This document shows positions 15,574 through 23,701 of a stretch of 48,466 nucleotides of DNA, piece after piece. The translations under genes and the position numbers were made by a program. This stretch comes from an uncultured Polaribacter sp. (GTDB lineage Bacteria > Bacteroidota > Bacteroidia > Flavobacteriales > Flavobacteriaceae). Location: NCBI RefSeq assembly GCF_947501385.1, contig NZ_CANMVP010000033.1, positions 1-48,466 on the forward strand, given 5' to 3'. Below the pieces are notes generated by a model. The model made no database searches. It was not told the origin of the DNA and worked only from the letters and a program-made list of their open reading frames with translations. Position 1 is the stretch's first letter. Every line of letters starts with the position of its first letter.

Positions 15574-18500
15574 TTAAAACTTAACATTTACGCCAAATAG
15601 AATTGCACTTGATGACGGGTAAGTTCCCATATCAATTAAATCTACAGATTCTGGATCCATTCCAGTATAGTTTGTTGCTGTAAATAAATTTTGACCAGAC
15701 AAGTAAAGACGTATGTTTTGAAGTCCCTTCAGATCATTTATGGTATAGCCAAATTCAATATTTTTAAGACGCAAGTAGGATGCATCTTCAACAAAAACAC
15801 TTGATACCCTGCTACTTCCATTGTCGTTAAATGTAACTCTTGGTATGGTATTCGAACTTCCTTCACCATCCCAAGCACCTAAAATATTGGTGGTATAATT
15901 GAAAGGACGTGAGTCATAATCTAGTATTTTTTTAGAATCATTGTATCTGTCAATACCTTCTACTCCTTGCAAAAGCATCGAAAAATCAAACCCTTTGTAA
16001 TTTGCTGAAAAAGAAATACCATAGGTGAGGTCTGGAATTGGATCACCGATAAATGTTCTGTCATCAGCATCAATTTTTCCATCATTATTTACATCGTTAA
16101 ATTTAAGATCTCCTGGCTCTGGTTTTTCTAAATCTGGTGTTTCGGTTAAATGGCTGTCTATTTCAGTCTGATTTTGATAAATCCCAACCATTTTATAGCC
16201 ATAATAAGCATTTAATGAGCTTCCAACTTCAGTCTTTGTGACACTACCTTGTAAGTTTGGTAAGTTTGGGTGTAATTTTTCAACATTATTAGTTGAAGTT
16301 CCTAAATTGGTATTGATACTGTATTTAAATTCATGATCAGAATTTCTGTAGTTTATGCCAAGTTCAAAACCTTTATTACTCACTTCTCCAGCATTTACAA
16401 ATGTAACATCTACATCTCCTACAATACTTGGTAAGCCAATAGGCAATAAAATATCAGCTGTATTTATTTGGAAATAATCTATTGATATTGCCAATTTATT
16501 GTTTAATATACCTAAATCAATTCCAACATTTGTAGAAGTAGAAGTTTCCCATTTTACATCTTCATTTCCATATCTATTTGTTATAATCTTACCATCTGTC
16601 TGACTGATTAAAGTTAAGTAGTTATAATCCTCTATCTCTTGATTTCCTGCTTGCCCCCAGCCTGCTCTTAATTTTAAATTAGATAGCCAATCTACATCTT
16701 TTAAAAAAAGTTCATCAGAAATTTTCCACCCTGCAGAAACCGAAGGGAAGTATCCCCATTGATGCTTTTCAGAAAAACGAGAAGAAGCATCTGCTCTCAA
16801 ATTAGCAGTTACCATATACTTACTGTCAAATACATAAGTAGTGGATCCAAAAAAAGAGAATAAGGTAGATTCTGTAGCGCTTCCACTATTCCATAAATCG
16901 ATATCTGTGGCACCATTGTCTAAATATCTAAAGTTTTCAAATGTATATGGAAAACGAGTTCGACTGGCTCCAATAGAAGAGGAGCGAGAATCTATAAATT
17001 CTGAACCAAGTAATACGTTAACATCGTGTTTTTCGTTAATTGTTTTTACATAGTTTAATGTATTACTAAATGTTATTGTGCGCAATTCACCTCTTTCTTC
17101 ATTCAAATTATTGGGCCTGTTTTTTCTTCCTAATCCTTGATCAATTGCGTTTCCTTGTCCATCATCATCACCAAAATTCTCACCAAATGCTTTGTTATGA
17201 ATAAATGATAAATCTATTCCAACATTGGTTCTAAATGTTAATTCTTTATCTTTTAAAAATGAATATTCAGCAAATACATTTCCAAATGTTCTAAAATCTT
17301 TTCGTACATCATCTGTAAAATGAGCCAAAGCGATTGGGTTTGAAGACCATTCGTACTTCTCACTTTCCCATCCACCATTTCTATCTGTATAAAATGGCAA
17401 ATCTGTATAGGGATCTCTTATAGAATAAGTAGGATCATTCACGTCTTTAAAAACACCAAGAACAGGTGGTCTTAAAAGAGCGTGTCTAACCACACCAGGT
17501 ACATCACCTTTTGAAGATAATTTATCTTGTATAGCATATGTTAATTGAAGATTTGTTCCCATTTTAAAGCGATCTGTTAGCGCTACATTTAAATTGGTTC
17601 TATAAGCCAATCTTTGGTATTGATCATTATCAAAGAGTACAATACCATCTTGACCGTAATAGTTCAATGACATTAAAAATTGAATTTTATCACTTCCTCC
17701 ACTTGCTGTAAATTGTAAATTTTGTGATTCTCCAGTTTCAAATAATTCATCAAGCCAATCAGTATCAGAAAAATCAGCTCTACCTTTATCTGCTGTGTAA
17801 GGGTTTGTTCCTGTTCTGTCAGAATTGTTCCAAGCCTTTTCAACAGTATTCATATATTGTTCTGCATTTAGCATGTCAGGAAGATTAGAAGCAAAATGAA
17901 GCCCCGTAAAATAGTTAACATCAAAACTTATTTTTCCTTTCGTTCCGCTTTTTGTCGTGATTAATACCACACCTCCCGAAGCTCTGGAGCCATAGATAGC
18001 TGCGGCAGAAGCATCTTTTAAAACCGTCATTGATTTAATATCAGCTTGATTTAAAAAATTGATATCTCTTGTAGGAAGACCATCTACTACGTATAAAGGA
18101 TTATTGTTACCTATAGTTCCTTCTCCACGAATACGTACTTCTATAGGATCTCCAGGAGCACCCGTACTAGAGGTTACTTGTACACCTGGCACTTGCCCCT
18201 GTAAAGCTTGCGTAACATTTACTACTCTGGTTTTTTCAAGATTGCCCATATCTACTACTGAAACGGCTCCAGTTAATGTTGATTTTTTTCTTGATGAATA
18301 TCCTACAAGAACAATTTCTTCCAATGTTTGTAAATCTTCTATCAATACAACATCAATAAGCGTCTTTCCATTTATAGGTACCTCTTTTGTGGTATATCCC
18401 AAAAAACTAAAAACCAAAATGGCGTTTGGTTCTACATTATCGATGGTATAGTTCCCATCAAAATCGGTCACCGTTCCTTTAGAGGTATTTTTTACAAGAA

Positions 18501-18624
18501 TGTTTACACCAGGAATGGGCCCATTATTATCTGAAACAGTACCTGTAATTGTTTGAGCCAACACAGTTCCCCCAAATAACAATACACCTATTAAGAATAG
18601 GTTATAAATCATATTTTTTTTCAT
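15574..18624 (-). CDS. susC-like: SusC/RagA-family TonB-dependent transporter
   Basis: A 1016-residue outer-membrane importer. A signal peptide ends near residue 23. A carboxypeptidase-D-like domain follows at about 24-110 (GTVSDNNGPIPGVNILVKNT, TDFDGNYTI), then a TonB plug at about 118-230 (NVTQALQGQVPGVQV, IRGEGTIGNNNPLYVVDG, VLKDASAAAIYGSRASGGVVLITTK) and a long beta barrel ending in Phe. It has no STN domain, so control by an anti-sigma factor is not expected. This agrees with the adjacent HTCS gene and the operator-like palindromes upstream. With SusD it imports oligosaccharides. Confidence 0.95.
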   Translation of the reverse strand: MKKNMIYNLFLIGVLLFGGTVLAQTITGTVSDNNGPIPGVNILVKNTSKGTVTDFDGNYTIDNVEPNAILVFSFLGYTTKEVPINGKTLIDVVLIEDLQTLEEIVLVGYSSRKKSTLTGAVSVVDMGNLEKTRVVNVTQALQGQVPGVQVTSSTGAPGDPIEVRIRGEGTIGNNNPLYVVDGLPTRDINFLNQADIKSMTVLKDASAAAIYGSRASGGVVLITTKSGTKGKISFDVNYFTGLHFASNLPDMLNAEQYMNTVEKAWNNSDRTGTNPYTADKGRADFSDTDWLDELFETGESQNLQFTASGGSDKIQFLMSLNYYGQDGIVLFDNDQYQRLAYRTNLNVALTDRFKMGTNLQLTYAIQDKLSSKGDVPGVVRHALLRPPVLGVFKDVNDPTYSIRDPYTDLPFYTDRNGGWESEKYEWSSNPIALAHFTDDVRKDFRTFGNVFAEYSFLKDKELTFRTNVGIDLSFIHNKAFGENFGDDDGQGNAIDQGLGRKNRPNNLNEERGELRTITFSNTLNYVKTINEKHDVNVLLGSEFIDSRSSSIGASRTRFPYTFENFRYLDNGATDIDLWNSGSATESTLFSFFGSTTYVFDSKYMVTANLRADASSRFSEKHQWGYFPSVSAGWKISDELFLKDVDWLSNLKLRAGWGQAGNQEIEDYNYLTLISQTDGKIITNRYGNEDVKWETSTSTNVGIDLGILNNKLAISIDYFQINTADILLPIGLPSIVGDVDVTFVNAGEVSNKGFELGINYRNSDHEFKYSINTNLGTSTNNVEKLHPNLPNLQGSVTKTEVGSSLNAYYGYKMVGIYQNQTEIDSHLTETPDLEKPEPGDLKFNDVNNDGKIDADDRTFIGDPIPDLTYGISFSANYKGFDFSMLLQGVEGIDRYNDSKKILDYDSRPFNYTTNILGAWDGEGSSNTIPRVTFNDNGSSRVSSVFVEDASYLRLKNIEFGYTINDLKGLQNIRLYLSGQNLFTATNYTGMDPESVDLIDMGTYPSSSAILFGVNVKF

Positions 18625-18742
18625 AATAAGAACGTTTTTAATTGATTCATCATTTGAGTAGTTTTTTTCATAATTCTAAATAATTATAAGTGAATTGAAT
18701 TCGTTAAGGTATTGTATGGTTATGATTAAAAAAATCACATGA

Positions 18743-18750
18743 TAAAGATA
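18743..18750 (-). promoter_or_regulatory. Candidate -7 box of the susC promoter
   Basis: On the minus strand the sequence reads TATCTTTA, seven of eight matches to the Bacteroidota -7 consensus TAnnTTTG. It lies about 20 bp downstream of the nearer operator palindrome and about 118 bp before the susC start. No good -33 TTTG is seen, which would fit an activator-dependent promoter. The assignment is tentative. Confidence 0.35.
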
Positions 18751-18769
18751 TCAGGATAACATGAAAAAT

Positions 18770-18800
18770 AGTGTACACTATTTCTCCAAAAGTGTACACT
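18770..18800. promoter_or_regulatory. Paired palindromic operator, probable HTCS binding site
   Basis: Two identical copies of the perfect 10-bp palindrome AGTGTACACT lie at 18770-18779 and 18791-18800. They start exactly 21 bp apart, two helical turns, so both face the same side of the DNA. They sit in the 220-bp gap between the HTCS gene and susC, about 145 bp before the susC start codon. Paired sites upstream of susC are what an AraC-type output domain of an HTCS dimer would be expected to bind. The assignment to this HTCS is inferred from position. Confidence 0.7.
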
Positions 18801-18844
18801 GACTTATAATAACCTTATTTTTAGAGGGTTAAAATGAATTATTC

Positions 18845-21800
18845 TTATATTATTCCTGAATTATTATTCATTTGATAATTTTTAGGCGTGCTGTTGTACA
18901 TTTTTTTAAACTCCCTATAAAAATAAGATCGGTTATTAAAACCTGATCGATAGCACACCTCTGAAACGGTACAATTACTTTTCCGTAACAATTCAGCAGC
19001 ATATTTTAATCTTATAGTTCTTATTAAATCTGCAGGAGAAAAACCAAAACTTTGTTTAATTTTTCTATATAACTGTGAATTGCTTATTCCTAACTTCTCT
19101 TCTATAAATAGGCTTTGCAAATTTTCATTATCTATATTATTCCGTATTAATTTGATGACATTTCGTAACAATTCTTTATCATCATTATGTACCGGAAGAT
19201 CTTTGATGTTCTCTATAAAGGTGTCTTGAGATAGCTGTTTTAAAATAAGCTCTCTTTCTTCAATTAGTTTTTGAACCCTAACAAGGATATGATCTGGATG
19301 GAATGGTTTTGGGATATATGAGTTTGCACCGCTTTCTAAGCCTTCAATACGATGTTGAATTGAACTTTTTGCAGTAAGCATTATTAAAGGAATATGGCAT
19401 GTTCTATCATCATTTTTAACTTTTTTACAAAACGATATACCGTCCATTATTGGCATCATAACATCTGTAATAATGATATCAGGAAGCTCTTTTTTCATCC
19501 TTTCTATAGCTTCAAATCCATTATTTACTATTATAATTTTATATTTTTCTTTTAATAATTCATTCAAAAACAGTTGAATTTCTTTTTCGTCTTCAACGAT
19601 TAATATCACTTTACGTTGCTCTAGAAACGCTTCTAGTGACGACATTTTATTAAATGTATCTTCAGTTTCATTTGGGGTTTCTTCAAGAATGTTTTTAAGA
19701 TAATCTGAAATCAGGATTTGACTTCCCTCTGTATCAATTTCATTGTCTTTAAATGATTCTTTACTACAGGGTATAGTAATTGTAAACATTGTAATTTTAT
19801 TTGGTCTACTTGACACTTCAATTTCGCCCCTTAATACCGTTATTAATTTTTTAATATATGCTAACCCAATGCCTGTTCTAAACAAACCAGTGTCTGATTT
19901 ATCTTCAACATCTGATAAAAAAAATCGATCAAATAATGAATCTAACTTTTCTTTAGAAATGCCTTTTCCTGTGTTCGATACTATAATACAAAGTGTTTTT
20001 ATAGCATCTCCCTTTACATTGAACTCCAATTTAATGCTGCCATCTTTTGGCGTATATTTAAAGGCATTAGACAACAAATTAAAAATGATTTTTTCAATTT
20101 TATCCTTATCGTACCACCCGATTAGTTCTAGTGGCAATTCCAAATCATATTTAATATTTTTATCCAATGCCCATTCATCAAAAAGCTCAGCAATTTGTTC
20201 AATCAAATTAACCAAATCAAATTGCTTTACAGTGACTTCTAAATAATCATACTCAGCTTTTCTAAACTCAAGTAACTGCTGTGTTAAAAAAAGTAGTCTT
20301 GAAGCATTTCGCTGTATCATATTTATAAATTTCTTACTTCTTTCTCCCAGATTCTCAGATTCCGCAAGTTTTTGAACAGGACCAACGATCAAGGTTAAAG
20401 GCGTTTGAAATTCATGTGCAATATTTGTAAAAAATGTAAGCCTGTTTTGGTGTATTTCTTCTTCTCGTTTTTGAAAAATAATATTTTGTCTTAATTTATA
20501 CTGTTTCCTAAAATAGCTCCAAACAAAAAGGAGAAATAGACCCAGTAAAATAAGATAAATAAATAGGGCCACGTTTGACTGCCAATAAACAGGCTTGATT
20601 TTGATGTCAACAGCATGAACGGCATCACTCCAAACACCATCACTATTAGACCATTTTAACCAGAGTGCATAAGATCCTTTGGGCACATTCGTAAAAGAGA
20701 TGATTCTTCTATTATTGATGGTATTCCAATCTTGATCAAAATTATCTAATTTATAGGCATACTGGCATTTTTCACTATTTATATACGTTAAAGCTGCTAA
20801 TTCTATATCAAAAAAGTTTTGGTCGTGCTCTAAAACAATAGATGGATATGTCTTTGATTTTGTAGATATCACGAGACTTTGATAATAGGGAGCGTCTTGA
20901 TTTTGGCCACTAATTTTATCGATAAGAAGATCTGGTATCACTTGGGATTCTTCTATTTTGGAAGGCAAAAAATAGTTAAATCCTTTGATTCCGCCCATAA
21001 AAACAAAATCTGTACTATTATTTTGATAAAAAGCCCCATCTGCAAATTCATTATTTTGCAAACCTTCATTTTTAGTATAGTTAATAAATTTTGAATCCTT
21101 GAATATAAAATTAGATACCCCAAAATTGGTGCTTATCCAAAGATTGGATTCTTCATCTGAAACTATTCCATGAATGGTGTTATTGGGAAGCCCTTCATTT
21201 ACTGTAAAGTTTTTAAATCTAGGTGTTTCTTCATCCTTAAATTCTTCTAACAAATTCAAGCCCAAACTCGTGCCTATCCAAAGTTTTTTATTTGCATCTG
21301 TATGCAAACATAAAATATCGTTATTTGATAAACTTTGTGAATCGCTCTTACTATTTTTGAATGTTTTAAAACTACCCGTTTCCTTATTAAAAAGATTTAA
21401 TCCTCCCAATCTTGTTCCTAACCAAAGTTCATTATTGCTTTTTGGAACTATTGAAAAAATAATATTGCTGCTTAAATATCCATCTGTGTCATTTGCAGCT
21501 AGGTATTGCTTAAAATCAGTGACTTTTAAAGTCCCGCCCAAACGTGAAATTTTAAAACGAATCATTCCATATCCATTGGTTCCAAGCCAGATAAATCCTT
21601 TTTCATCCTGATAAATTGCATACGTTGATTTAAAATATGCACAGGCTTCATTTCCCACAATATCCTGCCAACTAATGAGTTTTGAATTTTTTAAGTCAAA
21701 AACATCCATCCCTTCTCCATCCGTTCCAATAAAAACAAGATCGTTCCTTCCCTTACAAAGTGAAAATACAGCATTATTGATTAAGCTATTACTTTCATTG

Positions 21801-23056
21801 AAATGCTGATAACTTAGTGGTTCATTTGGATTTAGATAGAATTTTGACGGAAAACGGAATAAGCCCTTTCCTTTTGTTCCTACCCAAAATGAATGTCCTT
21901 CCACTTCTAAAAATACCCTGACAATACCCCCATCCATTTCGGGAACCTGTGCTTTAGAAACCAAATGAAACACTTTCTTAAGCGGGTTCATTTTAAAAAG
22001 ACCATCACCATCGGTCCCTGTCCAAATTATATTTTCAGTTCCTTGTATTAATGTCGTTATATTTTTGTTCTTTAAGTTTTTAACCCATGAATTATTGGTA
22101 GTTGTTCCTAAGCTATCCATTATAAAATATCCTGAATTATCATGTAACAAGAGACCTTCTTTAGTACTGGATATAATATTTAGAAACGTCCCTTTATTGA
22201 TTTGCAGCTTAGTTTGGTCTTTAAAAGAATATAGCACCGTACTACCTGAAGTAGAAATAAAACATATTTTATCGCTAGACAATACCTCAAAATCCTTGAC
22301 ATCATTTAAAATCTTCTCATTTTGGGACACTATTTTTGCACCTATTTTAGTTGTTTTTATTTTTAGGGAATAGAGTTCATTATTATCTAATAACAAAAGT
22401 AATGCTCCCGTTGGTGCAAATGTCATTTTTTTTATAGCATTCGTAGGAAGGTTTTTAGTATTTAATAATTGAAAATCATTTCCATCAAAATATCCAATTC
22501 CCCAATCTTTAACTGCGCAATACACCTTTTTGGAGGCATCAAGCGTCATGTTAAACTCGGATTCTGAAAAAAGAGGTTTGTCTTTTCTCGAAAAGTAATA
22601 TCTCTTAAATGTATTTGATTTTTTATCGTATCTATTTAATCCGTGCATGGTTAATACCCATATATAACCCATGTCATCTTCATCAATTTTTAAGATTACT
22701 TGATTGGAAAGACTGTTTTCATTATTTAACTCAGGTCTAAAAATCTTAAAATCTTTTCCATTAAATCTATTTAATCCATCCCATGTGCCAATCCATAGTA
22801 AATGTTCAGAATCTTGAAAAATAGTATTCACGGAACTGTTTGAGAGTCCGTTGGTGTTATCTAACTGTTCATTATAATAGTTTGCTTTATTGGTTTTTAA
22901 TGAGTCAGCAAGAATATCAATTCTTCTTTCTGATAGTTCATTAGATAGCTTTTGTCTCTTTAAAATAGTATTTGGTGCTCCAAAGGATTTATGTAAACAA
23001 ACCGCTATCAATAATAAAAAGAATATCACTTTATTACCTATTCGTACACTTTCCAT
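18845..23056 (-). CDS. Hybrid two-component system sensor/AraC regulator (HTCS)
   Basis: A 1403-residue one-polypeptide signalling protein. A signal peptide is followed by a periplasmic double propeller of Reg_prop repeats with recurring LWIGTxxGLxRF-type motifs to about residue 730. A Y_Y_Y domain follows (about 740-805), then a membrane helix near 835-853, and a HisKA domain with phospho-acceptor His881 in NIAHEFQTPLTL. A HATPase domain (NLLSNAFKYTP, GIGLAYIKKL) comes next, then a receiver with phospho-acceptor Asp1198 (IIITDVMMPIMDG) and an AraC-type DNA-binding end (ISNSQLYRKIKQSFGFSPADLIR, VCYRSGFNNRSYFYREFKK). It senses a glycan fragment in the periplasm and should activate the susCD operon transcribed the same way just downstream. 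An aspartate-rich loop separates HATPase and receiver. Confidence 0.96.
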   Translation of the reverse strand: MESVRIGNKVIFFLLLIAVCLHKSFGAPNTILKRQKLSNELSERRIDILADSLKTNKANYYNEQLDNTNGLSNSSVNTIFQDSEHLLWIGTWDGLNRFNGKDFKIFRPELNNENSLSNQVILKIDEDDMGYIWVLTMHGLNRYDKKSNTFKRYYFSRKDKPLFSESEFNMTLDASKKVYCAVKDWGIGYFDGNDFQLLNTKNLPTNAIKKMTFAPTGALLLLLDNNELYSLKIKTTKIGAKIVSQNEKILNDVKDFEVLSSDKICFISTSGSTVLYSFKDQTKLQINKGTFLNIISSTKEGLLLHDNSGYFIMDSLGTTTNNSWVKNLKNKNITTLIQGTENIIWTGTDGDGLFKMNPLKKVFHLVSKAQVPEMDGGIVRVFLEVEGHSFWVGTKGKGLFRFPSKFYLNPNEPLSYQHFNESNSLINNAVFSLCKGRNDLVFIGTDGEGMDVFDLKNSKLISWQDIVGNEACAYFKSTYAIYQDEKGFIWLGTNGYGMIRFKISRLGGTLKVTDFKQYLAANDTDGYLSSNIIFSIVPKSNNELWLGTRLGGLNLFNKETGSFKTFKNSKSDSQSLSNNDILCLHTDANKKLWIGTSLGLNLLEEFKDEETPRFKNFTVNEGLPNNTIHGIVSDEESNLWISTNFGVSNFIFKDSKFINYTKNEGLQNNEFADGAFYQNNSTDFVFMGGIKGFNYFLPSKIEESQVIPDLLIDKISGQNQDAPYYQSLVISTKSKTYPSIVLEHDQNFFDIELAALTYINSEKCQYAYKLDNFDQDWNTINNRRIISFTNVPKGSYALWLKWSNSDGVWSDAVHAVDIKIKPVYWQSNVALFIYLILLGLFLLFVWSYFRKQYKLRQNIIFQKREEEIHQNRLTFFTNIAHEFQTPLTLIVGPVQKLAESENLGERSKKFINMIQRNASRLLFLTQQLLEFRKAEYDYLEVTVKQFDLVNLIEQIAELFDEWALDKNIKYDLELPLELIGWYDKDKIEKIIFNLLSNAFKYTPKDGSIKLEFNVKGDAIKTLCIIVSNTGKGISKEKLDSLFDRFFLSDVEDKSDTGLFRTGIGLAYIKKLITVLRGEIEVSSRPNKITMFTITIPCSKESFKDNEIDTEGSQILISDYLKNILEETPNETEDTFNKMSSLEAFLEQRKVILIVEDEKEIQLFLNELLKEKYKIIIVNNGFEAIERMKKELPDIIITDVMMPIMDGISFCKKVKNDDRTCHIPLIMLTAKSSIQHRIEGLESGANSYIPKPFHPDHILVRVQKLIEERELILKQLSQDTFIENIKDLPVHNDDKELLRNVIKLIRNNIDNENLQSLFIEEKLGISNSQLYRKIKQSFGFSPADLIRTIRLKYAAELLRKSNCTVSEVCYRSGFNNRSYFYREFKKMYNSTPKNYQMNNNSGII

Positions 23057-23351
23057 TTTTTAGATCTTAAATTTATTACCGTACTACTTGGATTTTTAAG
23101 ACTCATTAAATCGGTTATAATATCGCACAAACACCAGTCTTTAAAATCTATTCTATAAAAGAAATGATTTTTTTCTTACTATTCACATCTGTTGCTCTTT
23201 TTTTTATAAATAACTACACATATTTTTTGATTTATCATTTGAGTTTGGAAAACTGGCTATTTAGTTCACGACTTTTCTATTTTCACGGGAGTTCATGAAT
23301 AGCCACAAATTCAATTTATAGTTCCAATTTATGCGGTTGGATGCGGCTATT

Positions 23352-23413
23352 TAACATAATGCCGTTATAGTGCCTGGAAGGATGGAAGAGCAGTATAACA
23401 GCGCATTATGTTA
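23352..23413. repeat. Long imperfect hairpin element
   Basis: TAACATAATGC (23352-23362) and GCATTATGTTA (23403-23413) are perfect 11-bp arms. Inside them, GTTATAGTGC and GCAGTATAAC pair with one mismatch, leaving a purine-rich 16-base loop. The structure has no reading frame. It could be a small non-autonomous palindromic element or a structured RNA. The collapsed palindrome at 6723-6738 carries the same outer arms without the interior. Confidence 0.5.
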
Positions 23414-23441
23414 CTTAGCTTGGAGATAGCGTTTCAATGAA

Positions 23442-23537
23442 TAGCTTTTTGCTGGCGCAGCTCTTTATAGTTGTGAAATGAGGTACGAATGGAGCAAGCT
23501 ATCATGTGCTGCAGTAGTATGGGGATTTAAACGCTAT
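23442..23537 (+). repeat. 96-bp dispersed repeat, copy 1
   Basis: The sequence from TAGCTTTTTGCTGGCGCAG to GGGGATTTAAACGCTAT is almost identical to 44334-44428, differing by one length change and two or three substitutions around the GTGAAATGAGG/GTGGAAGGAGG position. Both copies point the same way and lie outside genes. In this copy the outer context provides a matching left arm ATAGCGTTT at 23427-23435 for the terminal AAACGCTAT. Confidence 0.8.
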
Positions 23538-23701
23538 AAGGAAGGAGGTGAGCTTTTTGATTAGCATCGTTCGTTATTTTGGACTTAAAAATCACTTATA
23601 TTTTAGAAATACCTATTATAATCCTTCTTATAGGTTTCACAATTATTTGATAGGTATCTGCATTTTCCAGCTTTTTTTTAGTACGTAATTGTATGTACTT
23701 T

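Larger units (their letters stand above)
23057..23701. other. Gene-free region with nested palindromes
   Basis: About 645 bp between the TonB-receptor stop and the HTCS start, with no credible gene. It contains a 62-bp hairpin (23352-23413), a unit bounded by ATAGCGTTT/AAACGCTAT (23427-23537) that includes a 96-bp dispersed repeat, and a small stem AGTAC/GTACT at 23679-23698 behind the receptor gene. The promoter of the HTCS gene should lie in the left part, but no clear -33/-7 pair was found. Confidence 0.6.
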
